Part shown: one piece after another, positions 5,681 through 5,801 of the stretch
How the letters are laid out: each line of letters begins with the position of its first letter
How positions within the stretch are numbered: the first letter of the stretch is position 1
DNA from: an uncultured Oscillospiraceae bacterium
GTDB taxonomy: Bacteria > Bacillota > Clostridia > Oscillospirales > Oscillospiraceae
Reading direction: 5' to 3'
DNA length: 5,801 bases
Assembly (NCBI GenBank): GCA_934623545.1
Contig: CAKTVN010000111.1
Location: 1-5,801, forward strand
Position numbers and translations under genes: made by a program
Notes under the pieces: model-generated
Seen by the model: the letters and a program-made list of their open reading frames with translations, nothing else
The model's database searches: none
What the model was told of the DNA's origin: nothing

Positions 5681-5801
5681 AGCGTAGGCTGAAGCGGCTA
5701 TGCCGCGAAGAGAAACCGATTGGCACAAAGAGCCGTGCGCGGCGGAACGCTGTAAGGCTTACTGAAAAACGTAACACACCCGAAGAGATGTTCCCTTCGG
5801 G
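5681..5801. repeat. Hairpin-rich noncoding tail, cut by window end
   Basis: No supported gene. Visible palindromes are GCGGC-TAT-GCCGC (5694-5706), GTAA-GGC-TTAC (5752-5762) and a 7-bp stem CCCGAAG/CTTCGGG (5779-5785/5795-5801) ending exactly at the window edge. In addition, CAGCGTTC (5647-5654) is inverted as GAACGCTG (5745-5752), enclosing the terminator. The content resembles the hairpin clusters after tuf and probably continues beyond the window. Confidence 0.5.

Overview
The window reads as a chromosomal segment of a fairly GC-rich low-GC-lineage Firmicute, most likely a gut Clostridia of the Oscillospiraceae type. That placement is inferred from the EF-Tu tail, the strong Shine-Dalgarno sites, the recD2-comF-mreB order and the style of the intergenic repeats. 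No search could be run, so the taxonomy stays tentative.

Layout. Positions 1-269 are the 3' end of tuf (EF-Tu), closed by a textbook intrinsic terminator at 281-312. Positions 270-1221 carry no credible gene. Instead they hold an unusually structured block: a left cluster of short triloop hairpins (313-415), a roughly 560-bp imperfect palindrome (about 410-970) with a 157-bp MITE-like core bounded by 19-bp perfect inverted repeats (626-782), and a right cluster of triloop hairpins (965-1111). Two further hairpin-plus-T-tract sites (361-385, 1075-1100) lie inside it.

Positions 1222-5534 look like one co-directional operon: a small unrecognised membrane-anchored protein, the RecD2 helicase, a ComF-family phosphoribosyltransferase-like protein (20-bp overlap with recD2) and an MreB/Mbl actin homologue (16-nt gap after comF). 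A nested hairpin in the leader (1178-1219) contains the Shine-Dalgarno sequence of the first gene. After mreB come a small hairpin and a bidirectional terminator (5655-5680), then more hairpin-rich noncoding DNA to the end of the window.

The genes are conserved housekeeping functions: translation elongation, DNA repair helicase, competence/DNA-uptake-related protein and cell shape. I see no defence system, CRISPR array, transposase or phage gene. The part that merits follow-up is the intergenic repeat block, where stems differ in sequence while the three-base loop is kept, and where loop type changes from purine-rich to pyrimidine-rich across the palindrome, as expected if the two halves are inverted relative to each other.
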